Shown in pieces: positions 12,630-26,500 of a DNA stretch of 64,000 nt (positions are counted from its first letter, which is position 1; each line of letters starts with the position of its first letter). The position numbers and the translations under genes are program-made. The notes under the pieces were generated by a model that made no database searches, was not told where the DNA came from, and saw nothing but the letters and a program-made list of their open reading frames with translations. Source of the DNA: Parachlorella kessleri (lineage: Eukaryota; Chlorophyta; Trebouxiophyceae; Chlorellales; Chlorellaceae); assembly GCA_001598975.1 (NCBI GenBank), contig BBXU01000840.1:62001-126000 (forward strand). The letters run 5' to 3'.

Positions 12630-15600
12630 TTACCGCCACTCGCGGTGGACGCCACTATCCAGGAGCTCCTTCACAGCCAGCACCAGCTCGAGCGGGGTAT
12701 CAGATCCACCCTTGGCCAGACGGCTCTTCAGTGCCGACTTGGGCAGCCGAGCCACACGGGACTGCAGAGAAGAGCGGGGTATATAGTGCTGCTAAGACGG
12801 TTGTTGTGGGCAAGACAGCAGGGGAGCGGGAGCAGCAGTTTGCGGAGAGGGTGGACCCGTAGCGCAAAGCAGAGACACATGGCTGCGCAAGACGAGCGAT
12901 GGGCTGTGAGCTTCAGGAGCGAGGGCAAGAGGGCCTGAAACGGGCTCCTTCACATCAGAGCCCCCATCATCACCTGCCTTGACATGACGATATGTGGATA
13001 ACCTGCCGCACCCACAAGACCTGCTCAACAGCTCAGGCACTTTACCAACTGACGGCCGCCCGTGGGAACCCCAAGAGCTCACACGACATGCTATGGAATA
13101 TTCCCCGCTTCCTCACCAGGTTGCGCCACTTGTCCTTGAGATCCACCGCCGAGCGGTTGGCCAGCATGCCAGCCACAGCCGGCACTGGCAGCTTCTTGAT
13201 CTCTGCCCACTTGCCAATGCCCACAAGGCGCACACCCTCTATCAGGGACTCTGTCTCTTCCTGGCTCCTGCAGCCATGGCAATGGCAGGGAAAAAGATGA
13301 GTAGCCTGGTCCATAGGGCCAGACCTGCCAAGCAGCTCGTGACGCAAGGAGCACTGAGAGAGGTGCACAGTTGCGTTACACAGCAGGCACGCTGCCGCAC
13401 AGCATCGTCATACTGCCATACATTGGGAATTATGAGAGCTGCAGCTGGGGCAAGGCAAGGCAGCGGGGCTCACACAGTGTTTAGATGCTCAAAGAAAAAT
13501 ATCACATGTCGCCATTCAGGCCCCCGTCGCCAAGCTGTGACAGACGCTTACCAAGGGTTGTGCTTTTTCTTGCCGGGTGCAGGCATGACCACCGCCCCAG
13601 CAGCCGCAGCAGCAAGCCCAGCAGGACCGCCAACAGGCAGCCTGCCAGCGCTCAAACCGCTTCCAAGCTCCTCCTCCTCGCCCTCAAGCATGTCATCATA
13701 CACCTCGTAGTCATCGTCGCGCTGCGCCTGCTGCGACTCATCGCCCTCCTCATCGTACAGCAGGGTCCCGGCATAGCTGCCGGCCGTGAGCGAGCGCAGG
13801 GCTGCTGCACGGCGGGGCCGTCCCGAGCCACCTACAGCATAGCGAGAAGCATGCTCTAGGAAAAGTGGAGGGTTCAAACACAACGACTTACACTCCAACA
13901 GTTGCTACAATTGTGAAGCTGTGTTGTGGAAATCATGCAGTCCCGTGCCTATGCACTGTACCCCAAATAGAGGAAACCCAGGCAGCAGCAGGCCTTTTCC
14001 TAGGCCACCGACCTCCCTTCCCACAACCCAGCACCCCGCCACCATCTCAGGCGCAAACCCAGCTGTCCCACCTGTAGCAGCTGCAGCGGCTGCCGCCGCC
14101 GCCATGGCTGCAGGCGATGGCCTCACACGTGGCAGCAGCTGCTGCTTGATGACTGACCGCAGCCGCGCCTGGGCAGCGCGCGAGGCAACGGCGCCGCCAC
14201 TGCCTGCACTGTTGCTGCCGTTGCCGCCGCCAGTGCTGGTCCTAGAAACAGACCCAGAGCGGCGAAGCATGCCCTGCTGCGACGGGCGCACCGCAGCAGC
14301 GGTGTCGGCATCGGCGGCATAGCTGCTGAGGTTGGGGGAGGTGGGGCTAGCGCCTGGGCTCGGCGCGGCATGCATGGTCGCGTCAGAGTTCTGCACCAAG
14401 GGGTGAAAGAGAAAGGTTGCCAGCATGCAGACGGCAAACACGGAATACACGCACTCACGCGAGCTTAAGTCAATCAACAGACTGGAGCGATCAGCAGCGG
14501 AGTGTGGCATGCGGCACTGCTCCACCCAGACGCATTGCAGCATATCACACCAAATCCCCAAGCACTGCGGATGCCCGATTTGCCAGGGCAAGGATAAATG
14601 GCACCTGCAAACCCCTGCAGAGATAGCTGCCACCCACCACACCCAGTCTTGCAGTGATTCAGCCTCTGCTGCCGTCTCACCTCGCCACCCTCGGACACCA
14701 TATCGCCTTCCTCCACGACATAGAAGCTGCTCCGCTGGGGGCTGGACTGGCCATGGCCTTGCTGGTAGGGCATCCCCAGCTGATGGCAGGCAGTTGCCCT
14801 ATGGCCGCTGCTATAGTGCTGCTGCTGCACCTGCAGGGGCTGCTGCTGAGCGCCAGCCGGGACCACGGCAGCATGCTGCTGCTGCAAGGCCCACTCCTCC
14901 ACAAAGAGCTGCTGAGCCTGCTGCTGGGGCAGGGAGTAGCAGCCTCCATACTGGCCCTCCTGCTGCTCCTGGAAGCACTCCTGGGGCCCTGCGTTGCACA
15001 CCTGGTACTGGCGGCCGTTGGCTGCCCCCGACGCTGGCCACTGCTGCTGGGCCAGGGGCGCCTGGCGCTGCGGGAAGTGCAGTGGGTGCACCACAGAGGG
15101 GTCCGCGTCAAGCTCATCTGGGATGACCGACAGAGACCCAGATGCGTGCATGTCCAGGATGCTGTCCAGGTCCACCAGAGGACGCTGCTGCGGCTGCTCC
15201 TGTTGCTGGGGGCGGAACAGAGGCGAGGCTTGGGGCAAGTAGGAGGACCCAGGGCATCGCGGCGGCTGTGGCATGCAGGACGCGTCGAAGAATGCCGAAT
15301 CGCCATAACTCCCGCCCGTGGCAAAGCGGCCCTGCATCCCAGGCTGCGCCGCACGCATCGAGGGGTACTGGGGCTGCAGTGAGGCAGCCAGCAGGCCAGA
15401 GCCGTGCTGGGTGCTGCCGTGGGTGCTGCCATGGTGGTAGCTGCCTGCCGGCACGTCGTCCTCGGCCCCCAAGATGGTGGCAGTTGACTCCAAGCTGGAA
15501 TTCAGGTCGAGCCCTGCAGCCCGGCTGCTGCCATAGCCACCACCATAAATGGGGAGCGGCTGCGAGCCGGCAGCCTGCGGCACCGGCACCGGCGGCGCTG

Positions 15601-15754
15601 GCGAGTAGCCGCGCAGCCTGGGTTGGGACAGCAGCTGGTGGCAAACTTTGTCTCCTCCGTGGCTGCCACTGGTGGACAGGTCCAGACAACGCAGCCACTC
15701 GTCATCAAGGGGTGGCAGGTCAAGCGTCGCCAAGTGGTCGAAGGGAGCGTCCAT
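12630..15754 (-). CDS. Telobox-type single MYB/SANT domain protein
   Basis: Probable nuclear DNA-binding protein of 651 aa. Exons: 14681-15754, 14072-14390, 13552-13831, 13117-13267, 12630-12761; total 1,956 nt, phases compatible. Residues 1-358 form a Gln/Pro/Ser-rich region without a known fold. Exon 2 is Ala/Ser-rich with RLRSVIKQQLLPR. Exon 3 has an acidic patch (EGEEEEL). A single SANT domain (about residues 555-610) spans the exon 3/4 junction, starting HNPW-SQEETESLIEGV and containing KWAEIKKL and VDLKDKWRNL. The VDLKDKWRN string is the telobox signature of plant and animal double-strand telomere-binding proteins (TRF, TRFL, SMH) and some transcription regulators. The C-terminus adds VARLPKSALKSRLA. 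I read the TAA directly after HREWR as the stop. A GTAAGG donor overlaps it, so a further exon near 12,440 is possible. Whether it binds telomeres or promoters is not visible. Confidence 0.85.
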
Positions 15755-17500
15755 CCTGCTAGTGGCAAAGTGGAACTACGTTCAGGCCGTCATGTGAGCG
15801 ACGGTCGCCATACACCGGCTTATGCGCTGCTTTGGCGAAGGGACAGGCCCGGCACAACCCAACCGGGAGGTACACCCATATGTCCCGTCGCGATCGATCG
15901 AGCCCATTTTGGGGTCAGGTTGTACAAGCCACGTGAACCCCGTGGCCGCCGACAGGCATGCAGCGGGGGAACCCACGCACCTTTGCCTGCTAGACAGCGG
16001 GCTAACGAAGATTCGCAGGGAAAGAGGTAAGTGGTGGCCTATCCTGGCGACACGGGAGTTTCGCTGCACCTGCACCAAGAGCCAAGGGGAACTGGTCACG
16101 GCCGACTTACCAACCCACCTCTAAAGCCTCTGCCTATACAATACGCAGGAAAAAGGCAGACATCTGGGCGTCAGGAGGCTTGCATGCCAGTCGGGCGAGG
16201 AGGCCTCAGCTCCATCATGCAGCACCCCCCAACCACAGACAGCTAATCTGGACGCCAGCTGCTTGCAGGTATAATAACATAACGCTTTAGTCGTGCGCGA
16301 CGTGCCAGTTGCTTCACCTGCGGCCTTACCGGCTACGGTATTATCCTATACAGAGCGCACGCCCGGTGGACGCGCAGACGAACTAGTGTAAAAGTTCCTA
16401 CTTCATACGCGCAGCAGGCAAACCGGTGGTCGATGGGACCAGTTTCAGGTCGATGGGGCCAGATTTCTTTCTTTTGGGAAAGATCGGGAAAGAAAGATGG
16501 AATGTGACCAATAGTTGCTTTGTGCGCTGCTGGGAACGAATGTCAGGTGTCTGCATAGCGAGGTGCGCTGTGCGATCTCCCAAAAAATTCACTAATAAGT
16601 CTGTACTCGTACCGTCTGCATGTGACATGCCGCGAAGCAGGACACTGAGAGAACGTTGTGGGTAGTCAACTCCACAGAATAACTTGCTTAAGAGCATGTT
16701 CTTGGTATAGGAGGCAGGTATTGCGAACAAAGGGGAGTTAGGGACGCACTGGCTGACTGGCGGATCCAGTTCTTAGTATGGGTGGCAGGTAGTGCGAACA
16801 GAGGGTTAAGGGGGGGGGAAGTTATTGATATCGTAGTAGCAAGGTAACAATAGGTATCTTAGCAAGGTGTGCTGTACATTACCAGCCCAACAACCTTGCA
16901 CTGGTGTGTGTTGCGGGTATGAGACATGCTGCGAAGCCGGAAACACGTCTGGGTAGTCCAGTGTGGTAAAACAACCCAAGGGGTGTGTTTTTTGTGTTAT
17001 GTTGCCGAGGTCGTTCGGTCCTAGACGACCATCATTGTGTACTGTCACAAAGTTCTGTGCTTGGTAGAACGCTGTGGCCATCCACACTTTAAGAAATCTA
17101 TCCATGGGCATAGTATAATACTTCCCCAGTTCAGGGAAGTAGAGTCTTATTGTGGTTGCGTCGGTCTGTTGAGCTGAGCCTGTTCCAGGAGAGCAGTAGG
17201 AAACCTCTAATAACCCAGTAGGCAGTCATGTGCCTAGGGTGGGTGCGTTGCCGTCACTTCACAAGCCCGTTCAGTATACCAGGCAGGTAGTTCAGACGTC
17301 ATTTTGCTGAGCACCTCAGGGGTGAGGCTAGGCAAGCGAGCAAAGAACTAGATCGCCACAGCAGCAAAATAAGCTGTTTGGGGATAAGCAGAAAGTCCTT
17401 AGTTGGCAGAAACTGCACGCAAGCCTGCTGAACAACAAATTCCACCTTGCATCCCATGCACGCAAGCTTGACTGAGGATGACACACAGTGCAGGTCACCC
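15755..17500. other. Intergenic region with degenerate repeats
   Basis: Should include the promoter and leader of the minus-strand MYB gene (15.75-16.3 kb) and the 3' untranslated region of the giant kinase gene (17.2-17.5 kb). Between them is a cluster of degenerate repeats (16.6-17.3 kb, listed separately). No supported gene. Short minus-strand frames at 16,398-16,730 and 16,806-17,111 are made of repeat sequence. Confidence 0.5.
16619..17300. repeat. Cluster of two interspersed degenerate repeat families
   Basis: A block reading ACATGCCGCGAAGC and ending GGGTAGTC (16,619-16,668) recurs degenerately at 16,919-16,957. Interleaved with it are copies of the dispersed GGCAGGTAGTGC repeat at about 16,709, 16,781 and 17,281. 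The arrangement looks like a decayed tandem array of a composite element. A run of nine G residues lies near 16,810. Confidence 0.65.
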
Positions 17501-20500
17501 TTAGCTTGAGAGCCCGTCCGCCCATTGCTGCAGCGCTCGAAGCTCAGGCAAGCCCAAGTGCAAGTCGATTCCCCAGGCTGCAGCTTGCACCATAGCGTGG
17601 TACAAGCCCTGCTTGTGCTGCTGCATGAGGTAGGCCACCGCCAGCGCTGCCATACAAACTTCACAGCCTGGTTCAGGTGCCAGGAGAACAGGTGCACAGC
17701 CGCCCTCTGGCTGATGCAAGTCGCACTCTGTTGCACAGCCTCCTGCTCCTCCTCCTCTGCTGGCACTCCCATCCAGCACTGGCAGGGCTAAGCTGAGCCA
17801 GCGATGCAGTGGGAGGGCACCTGCGGCCCCCTGGCTGCTATGAGAGTCTCCGCCGGTGCTGGGCAGGTCATTACCAGGACAGGGGACCAGCTTGAGTTCT
17901 ATGCCGGCTTGCGAGCAGGCCGAACCGCAGCATGCCAGCTCTGGTGAGCCAAGCAGGTGCTGGTAGGCAGCGTCTTCCCCAGCGGACCTTTGTGCCGCAT
18001 AGCTATCTGAGAAGCCTGGTGGCAGCAGCGGATGGTTCCCATGGCAAGCGCGGGGCGTATATGGCGGGGTGCCAGTGGCTCGCCGGGAGGCTGGTCTGAC
18101 CTCGCCCTGCTGTGATAACCGCTGCTGCTGTTGTGACTCAGCTGCCCCTGCTGCGCTGCTGCTTAGTGCCGAGGAGGACCCAGGCCATTCTGAGCAGCCA
18201 CCCAGCTCTGGCCCACGGGCCGTCTCAAACACGCTAGGCACGTCTGTTGCGCTTGCGGCGTGCACGCGTGCCGAGTTGAAGAGGGGCCTCGCGGGGCGCC
18301 GGCTGCCCTCCCCTCCTCTCGCTGCCGCTGCTGTCCCCTTGCTGCTGCCTGCCCCACGGGGCGTTCCCAGCCGGGATGTTGCTGTGGAGCTTGGGGGACC
18401 GCCGCCACTCAGCTTGGCTGACTTTGTAGGGGAGCTCTCAAGGCTGCATGGCTCGCTGCCAGCGGCAGTGCTGCCAGCCCTAACAAAGCCTCCCAGCCCT
18501 GGTTGCCTTGGCGAGGCGGAAGCGCTGCCAGGCCCTCCAGCAGCAGGCAGGGTGTTGCCGATGGGCGCGAGAAGGGCCCTGGCTGTCCGTGATGCTGAGG
18601 GCTTGGAAGGGGAGGGCTGGAACTCAGTGTCTGCTGCTCTTGCCTCTCCAAGGGCCGCCACCGGCAGAGCGGCCACCAGCAACACTACCCGCCGAAGCGG
18701 CTGCCGCTGCAGCGCTTGTGCGGATTGTGCTGTGGTCAGCGGTGCTAGCAGCAGGCCCGGCGCGATTGGCAGAGGTGCCAGGAGGGGCAGGGGAGCAGCT
18801 GGCTTGGGCGAGTAGAGCATGGTTGGTGACTGCAGGGAGTGGCTGAAGCTGCTTGGGAGCGGCGCACTGAGTGCCTGGCTCATGCTGCCCTGGACAGGAG
18901 GTGGGGTGTAGCTCGGCATGCGTATCCTGCTCCCATGCAGCAGCTCCTCCACCCTGCAGACAGCCTTTGCCCAGGGGTCCTCGATGCCATGGCTAGGTAG
19001 TCCTGTCATAGGGGTCACCTACCCTGGCCTAGGGTTTCGCCAGAAAAGCATGGAGCAGGGGAAGGTGTGCGCAGTCTCAGCTTTCAGAACACTTCAAACC
19101 ACAGGCAGCATCATGTGCCTACATGTACTGGTTAAGCGTGATGATGCACCAACCTGACATGCTCTCCCACTATTACAGCCATAACCTAATCCATGGTCCT
19201 TTCCCATGCCCACTCACACTCGACAGCCCCGGCTTAAAAACTGCAGGCCACTAAAGATCAGCCTTAGAACAGCAACACATGGCTGCCCTTTGTGTACCCT
19301 GCAATCACTGCCACCCACCTGGCCTGGACATCGTGCAGTGTGGGCCTCAGTCTGGCATCCCGCACCAGGATGAACTGCAGCAGACCCAGCACCCCCGGCA
19401 GATGCTGCACTGCCTGTGCTTTGTCGGGGGTGATGAGGGCGCCCGAGCGGGGGTCAGTGATGTGCACGAAGAAGCGCACCCAGTCTGGCTCCACGCTGAA
19501 TAGGAACTGACCTGCAAGTAAGCAAGCAGAGGGAGGAGGTGTTTACATTGTGTCATGACACAGCTCCTTGGGGGCATAAGTAACGCCTCTCAGCTTTCCT
19601 TCAAGTGCAAGGGGCATGTCTGTTTTCAGCGCACTATAGGATTTGGATGCTCCCAGTGGCCTTAGTCGGGGAAAGAACTGCTGGATCAGAACTCAGGCAA
19701 GATTCCGGAGCACTTCTGCATCCAGCTTTTTCAGGACAGGTCGCCTTGCACTTTCTCTTCGCACTATCTGCCACCCTCACTAGGGAGCATTTGGAGGTTT
19801 TCATGCCTGTGAAAGCCCTAGCTTCAGGCGACACTTCTACGACCAACCCTACACACTTGCAGTGCGATAAATTGCATTGAACACATGTACAAAACCGTTA
19901 ACACCACCACGCTTCGCCAACCGGCCCACCTGTAAGAAGCTCAAACAGCAGGCAGCCAAGGCTCCACACGTCGCTGGCGGCGCCGGCGCCCTCCCGCCGC
20001 CGCCGATCATAGGTGCGGGCATCCTTCTTAGCAGCATTGGCCGCCAGCAGCATCTCTGGCGACTTAGCACACTCTGTGCCACGGTTGCGCACTGTCACGG
20101 CACCGTCCAGGCTGCCCCTGCAGCACACGGTGGGAATCCGGCATTGAGAAGCTTCACAGCTACCCATCCGTCCCTGCAATTCCATTTGTTTCTCCCAACT
20201 GCACGATTGTCTCCACCAGGAAGCGACTCCATCCAGTGAGCCCTGGAGAGACCAGCCCCTGCCTGTAGCCTCACGTGAACAGCTTGCTCTCGCCAAAGTC
20301 CGCCAGCACAACTCGGAAGGGCGGGCTGGCGCTGCTGGGGCACCAGAACTGGGCTTCTCCCACGCCCGGCAGCGGCTCCAGCAGCACATTATCACACTTG
20401 ATGTCAAAGTGCAGCACATTCGCCTCCATGAGAGCCTGCAGTGGGAGTCCAAGCCAGACATTTTTATGGGTCTTCGATGCTTGCAAAGAGGGGCGATGCT

Positions 20501-23500
20501 TCTGCAGACATGCACGGGATGGCAGACGGACTCTGAGGCTAGGTGGGCTGCTTGCGCCCGCTGCGTCACTGCACACTAGAGCTTTGACTGCTGGGACACT
20601 GATGTAAATTACACCGCAATAGCGCAAGCCCGCCCTACCTTGACAGCGGAAAGTACTTGCTGAAAGATGGCGAGGTACAGCCGCAGCTGCCCGCTAGGGT
20701 CAGCCGGCTGGACTTCCCGCCACTTCCTGCAAGCAGACCTGGTTCTAATCAACAACACACATGCCGTAAGCTGGCACCCGCATGCAGCCAGCCCATGGCC
20801 AATGTTGGCCAACAAACAGTCCGTCAATAATCTGTCAGAGCTCCACGTCACCCGTAACTCAGTCCTTGCACCCTCCCACAGCCTGCCGACCTGAGGGAGC
20901 AGCGGTAATCCCTCATGACGATGAACATGGCCTCCGCGGTGGTGTCGATGCCAAAGTCCAGCAGCTGCACTGCCCTGGGGCTGGGCACTGGGTTGGTCCA
21001 GAGGCCCCCAGTGGAGGCTGCGCTCCAGCTGTCCTCAAGGGCTTGCATGATGGATACCTCATTGAAGAAGTCTACCTGCAAACACAACACCGACGAGGCT
21101 TGATAAGTCACCACTGGCTTCAGGCATAAAACAGTTTGTCTGACTCTCATGAGGTAAGGGCGCAACCTTCAATGCACCGCTGCAAACCAACATCGTGTAC
21201 TGTGCCATCCCCCACGATAAAAGACGCCAGATGAGCCCTGCATTGCGAGCAAAAGCCAGCGAGGAAGCAGACCTAGCCAAGTGAGCTTGCCAAAGCTTTG
21301 CACAGCATGTAGTTGCTCTACTGCTCACCTGCCGGCAGTGATCCTCAAAATGTCTTGGGAGGTCAAGCACCTTGAATACCACTGCGCCTTGACCCGTCCA
21401 TTCAGGCAGCTGGTAGCGATACACCTGAGTGGACCGACAGAGACCAACATCAAATCCAGCGCCAAGGCATGAGCAGACTGGCTACTGACTTTCACACTAA
21501 CTCAGGTGGGACATTGAAGGTGCTGGGCTTGGTTGGCAGCACCTGTGTTCACAGCTCCCACATTCTGCAGTTGGCACTACTATATGCCAGGCATGGTGCC
21601 CAGCGTACTAGTATTGAAGTTTTCGAAGCTTCTAAGGGAAGCTCAGCTGGGTTAGCACATGAAGGTCCCCTTGCTGGCAGTATAATTTGCCCAGGCCTCG
21701 GCGCACAGCCGCAGCTGTCGGCTGAGGGGTACAGTGTGAACGCTAGACCAGTTGCTGTCCAACAAGCACAAGCAGCTGAGAAGCATGTGGCTCTTAATAG
21801 CTGACTCTGCCACGGACCTGCGCGTAGGCACCCTTGCCGATCCAGGTCCGGCTGCCCTTGTACCAGTCAGGGCGGAAGAAGACCCCGCACAGCACGCGCA
21901 GCAGGCGCATGGCCGCGGGTCCCAAGCCGTGCAGCAGCGGCAGCAGGCGCGGCAGCAGCACCCGGGTGTTGGGGTGGTTGAAGTGGTGGTGCAAGATGTG
22001 GGGGATGTTGAGCATCTTGCGCTGCCACGGCAGCTGGTCACTGTAGGCAGGGTCTAGTTGACCATCTGACGGGGAGAGCAGAATGAAGATGAGCTGCAGG
22101 ACCTGCACAGAAACCAGCAGCGGTCGCAGGTGAAGGACATGGACCTGAGCGACAGGGAAAATCACAAACTGTATGCCAGCACCCTTCACCGCTGGGCACA
22201 GTAGAACGTACTGAACGTGACCTGCCTTTACTGTTACTCCCATGTTTCTTAACTTTGCATGTAAGCAATGGGTAGATATTGTTTGGTCCGAGTCACGGAT
22301 CAGGTTTATTAGGGTTTGGCTGGCCCAGTCCCATTCACATATATCTGCTTGCCTGCAGGTGCAGTGTATCATCCTTATACAGAAGCCGCTTGGCTCGCTC
22401 GTCATCATACGACACCTCCAAGGTCACTGCTGCGTCCCAATCTGCAAGACTCGCAAAGCATGGTTCACCAGAAATAAAAATTATGGGAGCCTAAGGCTTC
22501 CATCTCTGTTTCATTTGCCAGTGAATTATCAAGTGGCATGTCCAATTATCTGAGATGCACTTGCTGCAGCACCACTCCCCCGTTTCCAAGGTCACGGCAC
22601 AAAGGGAATTCTAGCAAGGCAGCCTTGTACCTGTGAGGAAGCTCTTGGGGCGCAGGCTGACTGCCTGCATTTTGCCCTTGCCCAGTACGCTCTTCTCCAA
22701 GTCTCCCAGGAAGGTGCGCCCCACCTTGCGCTTGGCACGCTCAGCGTCCAGAGCCACCTGTGGCACCAGGCACACATGATAACAGTATAGCAAACAGGCA
22801 CGGCGGCACTGTTTCAGTCCTTCACAAGTGGGCCAACAATGAAAGGCTGGTAGACGGAGAGCTGGCAAGCACGAAGCACAACATGTGGTATGGTTTCCCG
22901 CGGGGACCAGTGAGCAAACACCGCAAACAGGAAGCCATCCTGCAGGGCCCCTGTTGCCTTGTTGGGGGTTTGCGGTGAGCTGCGAAAGGTACAACAACAA
23001 CCAAGCACATCAGGGTGGCGGAAGCACTTTCTACGAGGCTAGGGCGCTGCAGCTGCAACAAACCTGAAGTTCCGCGCTAGCTGTCCGAGTCTCAAGGTTG
23101 GAGTGCATGGAGCCTGCCAGATTCAGCCTGGGGATGGCCATGGAAGGCCGCCTGCCGCCCTCCTGCGATTGCTGGCCCGCTGCTGGCTGCCCGGGTACGG
23201 GGGGGCCTGCTGTGGCCGCTCCGACTGCCTCAGGCGCAGGGGAGGACTTGCCAGGGATGCCCAGACGGGGAATCAAGCCCAGTAGAGAGGGAAGGGCGGG
23301 CCTGGGTGGCTCAAGGGAGGGGTCAAACTCGGTGCGGTGGGCCGGGATTGTTGGGGAGGCTGCCTCTTCATCCGAGCCCTGCGGCGCCGGAAGACATACG
23401 CAGAATGTATACTAGGAAGTGGTCTAAGGACGGAGCATCTTATCTTATGCTATGCAAGCCCTCCCAGGCGGCTGCAGGACCCAAGGAAATCATTCCTTGG

Positions 23501-26500
23501 TGAGCTGGGAACTGGCGTCAGGATATGGGTCGTCCCGCAGAGCACCTCGCACTGCTCCTTAGGCCTCCAGGGACTATGTGATGGGGCGGGCAGCAAGAAT
23601 GACAGGTTAAACACTGCAGAAGTTTTCGCTGATGTAGCTCACGCACCTCCAGGGCCTCCAGCCTGTCCAAATCCTCCTCAAGGTCCCCGCTCCACACAAA
23701 CCCTGCTGGCACTTCCATGCCCAGCCCTGGCAGCGACTGCTGCCGAGAGCTGGCAGCACCATTGCTGCCGCCGCCGCAAAGGACGTGACTCTCTTCCTCC
23801 TCGTCGCTGCTGTCATCGGATTCGTTTGCAGCTGCAGAGCCAGGCGCCTGGGGAAGCGACGGGCTGGGCCCCTGCTGTGCAGAGCCATCGCTGCCGGGTG
23901 AAGTCAGCTGCTGTGCTCGTGAGGGCAGGCTCAGGCTCATGCCCGCCCTGCCTAGCCCCAGCTTGGGCACTGGGACCCGTCCCCCCAGGCCAGTAGGGGC
24001 AGCTGCAGCATCCGCAGCTGGAGGTGCATAACCACTGGAAGGGGCCGTGCCAGCATGCACATGGATGGCAAAGGGTGACTTGACCGCTTTGCTAGGAGGG
24101 CCTGCTTCACTGGTGCCAGCCGGCTGGGTAAACGGAGTGAAACCCTCGGTGCCAGGCCTTCCCAGCCTGCATGGCGACAAGAAGGCTGGCAATCAGCTTG
24201 CATCTGGAAAGGCATGCCGGAAGGGGTCAGATTTGCACCTTGCCCTCGTCCCACTTCTTTACTTAACTTCATCCACAGATGCAGTGCTTGTTTGTTGTCA
24301 ACTGCGCAACCAACCACCGTCGAAAGCATCACACCTAGTGGGGAACAGAGGGAACAGTGCCACACCTGGAGGTTCTGGGTGTGCCCATGCGAGCGGTCCT
24401 GGCAGACGGCGGCAGCGGAGGCCTACCCAGCCGGGAGCTGAGCGGAGCTATGGGGCTCTGGCTCTCCACTGGGCTACCTAGGGGTGGCGTGCCTGGCAGA
24501 TTCAACCTCGGGATGTTGAGCCCAAGCGGAAGTCTACCGGCAGGTAGCTGCTGCTGCTGCTGCATGGGCTGCTGCTGGGCTTGCGAGACTGAGAAGGACG
24601 ACTCAGCTGGCCTGGGGACCAGCCGCAATGCTGGCACCATGGGTGGGGTGTTGGCGGAGGTAGCCGCATCAGGCTTCGCCAGCAAGACAGACTGGAACCC
24701 CTGCAGTGTAAACTGGTAGAAACATCCTTAGCGCGGCACAACTGCTCAGGGGCCAGGTATGTACGCTTGATTGAATACCCCACTCTGGACGTCACTGAGT
24801 TTCGAGTAGCGGAAATAGGTGCCGGCGTGCGAGGTGAAAGCTGGCGCTGCACATGAAGCACATACCACACAATCAACAACCCACCTCCCTTGCAGAGCGG
24901 TCCGACAGCCTCCTGGTGGTGTCGCCATCCAGTGAGAAGGAGGAGGAACGCCTCCTAGGCTCTGTGCTGCCTGACCGGCTGACCCTTGGCCTGGCAACCC
25001 TGGGCTCGCTGCACTCAAACTCGAGGCTGACCTGCACATTTGGCCAGGGAAAGGACATCAAGTTACCTACATCCCATGCATGTCGAGGGAGCACAAAGCA
25101 TGCACTTTTCTTTTGCACATTTTGGGCATACACAAAGCGGTTGGTGCATATCGTTATAGTTAGGTAGGGTAGAGGATGCCGCATCAGAAAGTAAGGGCAG
25201 CTGCTTGATGCCCGGAATACCGCTCACCTCTCTTACAAAAAAGTCCATCATGCTGAGCTGCTGGAAGCGCTTGCGGCTGTGCGGAAGCTTGCTAGAGGCC
25301 AGCGCCAGAAGCACCTACAGCCATTACATCTAAGCCCAGTCAAAAACGTACATCACGCTGCAGGTCAGAGCCAGGAGTCCTGGCAGCAGGACTCCTGGCA
25401 GCAGGAGGGTTGATGTGAGAGCTTGATGTAAAAGGCAGTCAATCTCAGTCACCCACCTCCATGTGCTTCTTGCAGAGGGCACGGGCCTGATGGTCTCGCT
25501 GCGGGTTGTGATAAAGCTTCAGGAACTGAATGAAGTGGAACTGGATGTAAAAGTCTGCAGGCAGGCAGAGAGCACACAGTACCTTGCCCGGTGTTTCCTG
25601 GATTGTGCCTAGACACTCCGGTTACTGCACCCATGCCCTTTGCCATGCTGGTCAACATGAGACACAGCAGTAAGCAGTTATGCCTTCTTGCTGACCCACA
25701 TCTTAGACAGGGTAGAAGGCTCGGAAAAGTCCTTAGCAACCTCTCGCACACCACCAACCCATAAATTGTAGATCCGGCCTGACCTGTGGTGGCCTTGTCT
25801 GCTACAAAGGGGTTGCCAGGTGCCGAGAAGGCCACCTTCAGCAGCTGCAGCACTGCATGACGCAGCCTCACACAGTCGCCCGAAGCCGGCCCAGAAGGGG
25901 TTGTAGCTGCCCGCCCGGAGCTGCCCTTGCGTGAGGGCTCGTGGTCCAGGATCCTCCGAGCCAGGCCTGACTGGGGGCTGAGGATGGGCCAGAGGATGTC
26001 AAAGGCCTGGGCCCTGCTTAGGCGCTTGCCGCCCTTGGGCCCTGGGGCTGCACAACCGGAGGGGTACCGAGTTTAGTATGCCGCGGTCATAACGTGCCAC
26101 TACAGCTTCTTATAGTCATAGCCCAGCATATAGCTTTTTAAAGGCTGGGACCCACCACAAGATGCATGGCATGCTGCTTCTGTGAGAGCAGCCCCACCGA
26201 CAAGACAGCTTTGGCAGAACCACCAAAGTTAAACTTGCCGCTCCATTCTGTGTCTAGGATACGTTGATAGCTACAAGTGTGAAGCCCACGTACCGAGCAG
26301 CAAGTCCCCGGCAGGGCCAGCGCTGGCATTGGCCGTCGGCTCCTCGACCACTGCCACAGACGAGACGCTGTTCATACGGGACGGTGCCCTATCGACATCT
26401 GCTGCCACCCTCTGCTGCTGCTGCTGTGGAGGCTGCCGCCCGATGAGCCCTGCTAGCTCTATGAGCAGGTTGAGGAGCTCCCGCTGCAGTGGTGCTGCGC

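Noticed and set aside
14425..15762. Long plus-strand frames of up to 242 codons over the MYB gene
   Set aside because: They mirror the Gln/Ala-rich first exon of the minus-strand gene; the CAG/CTG repeats keep all frames open.
16398..17111. Two minus-strand frames of 101-110 codons considered as small genes
   Set aside because: They consist largely of degenerate repeat units that recur in the same cluster, with no conserved motif or splice partner.
18069..18815. A 248-codon plus-strand frame
   Set aside because: It is antisense to the Ser/Ala-rich last exon of the giant kinase, has no splice context and has no recognisable domain.
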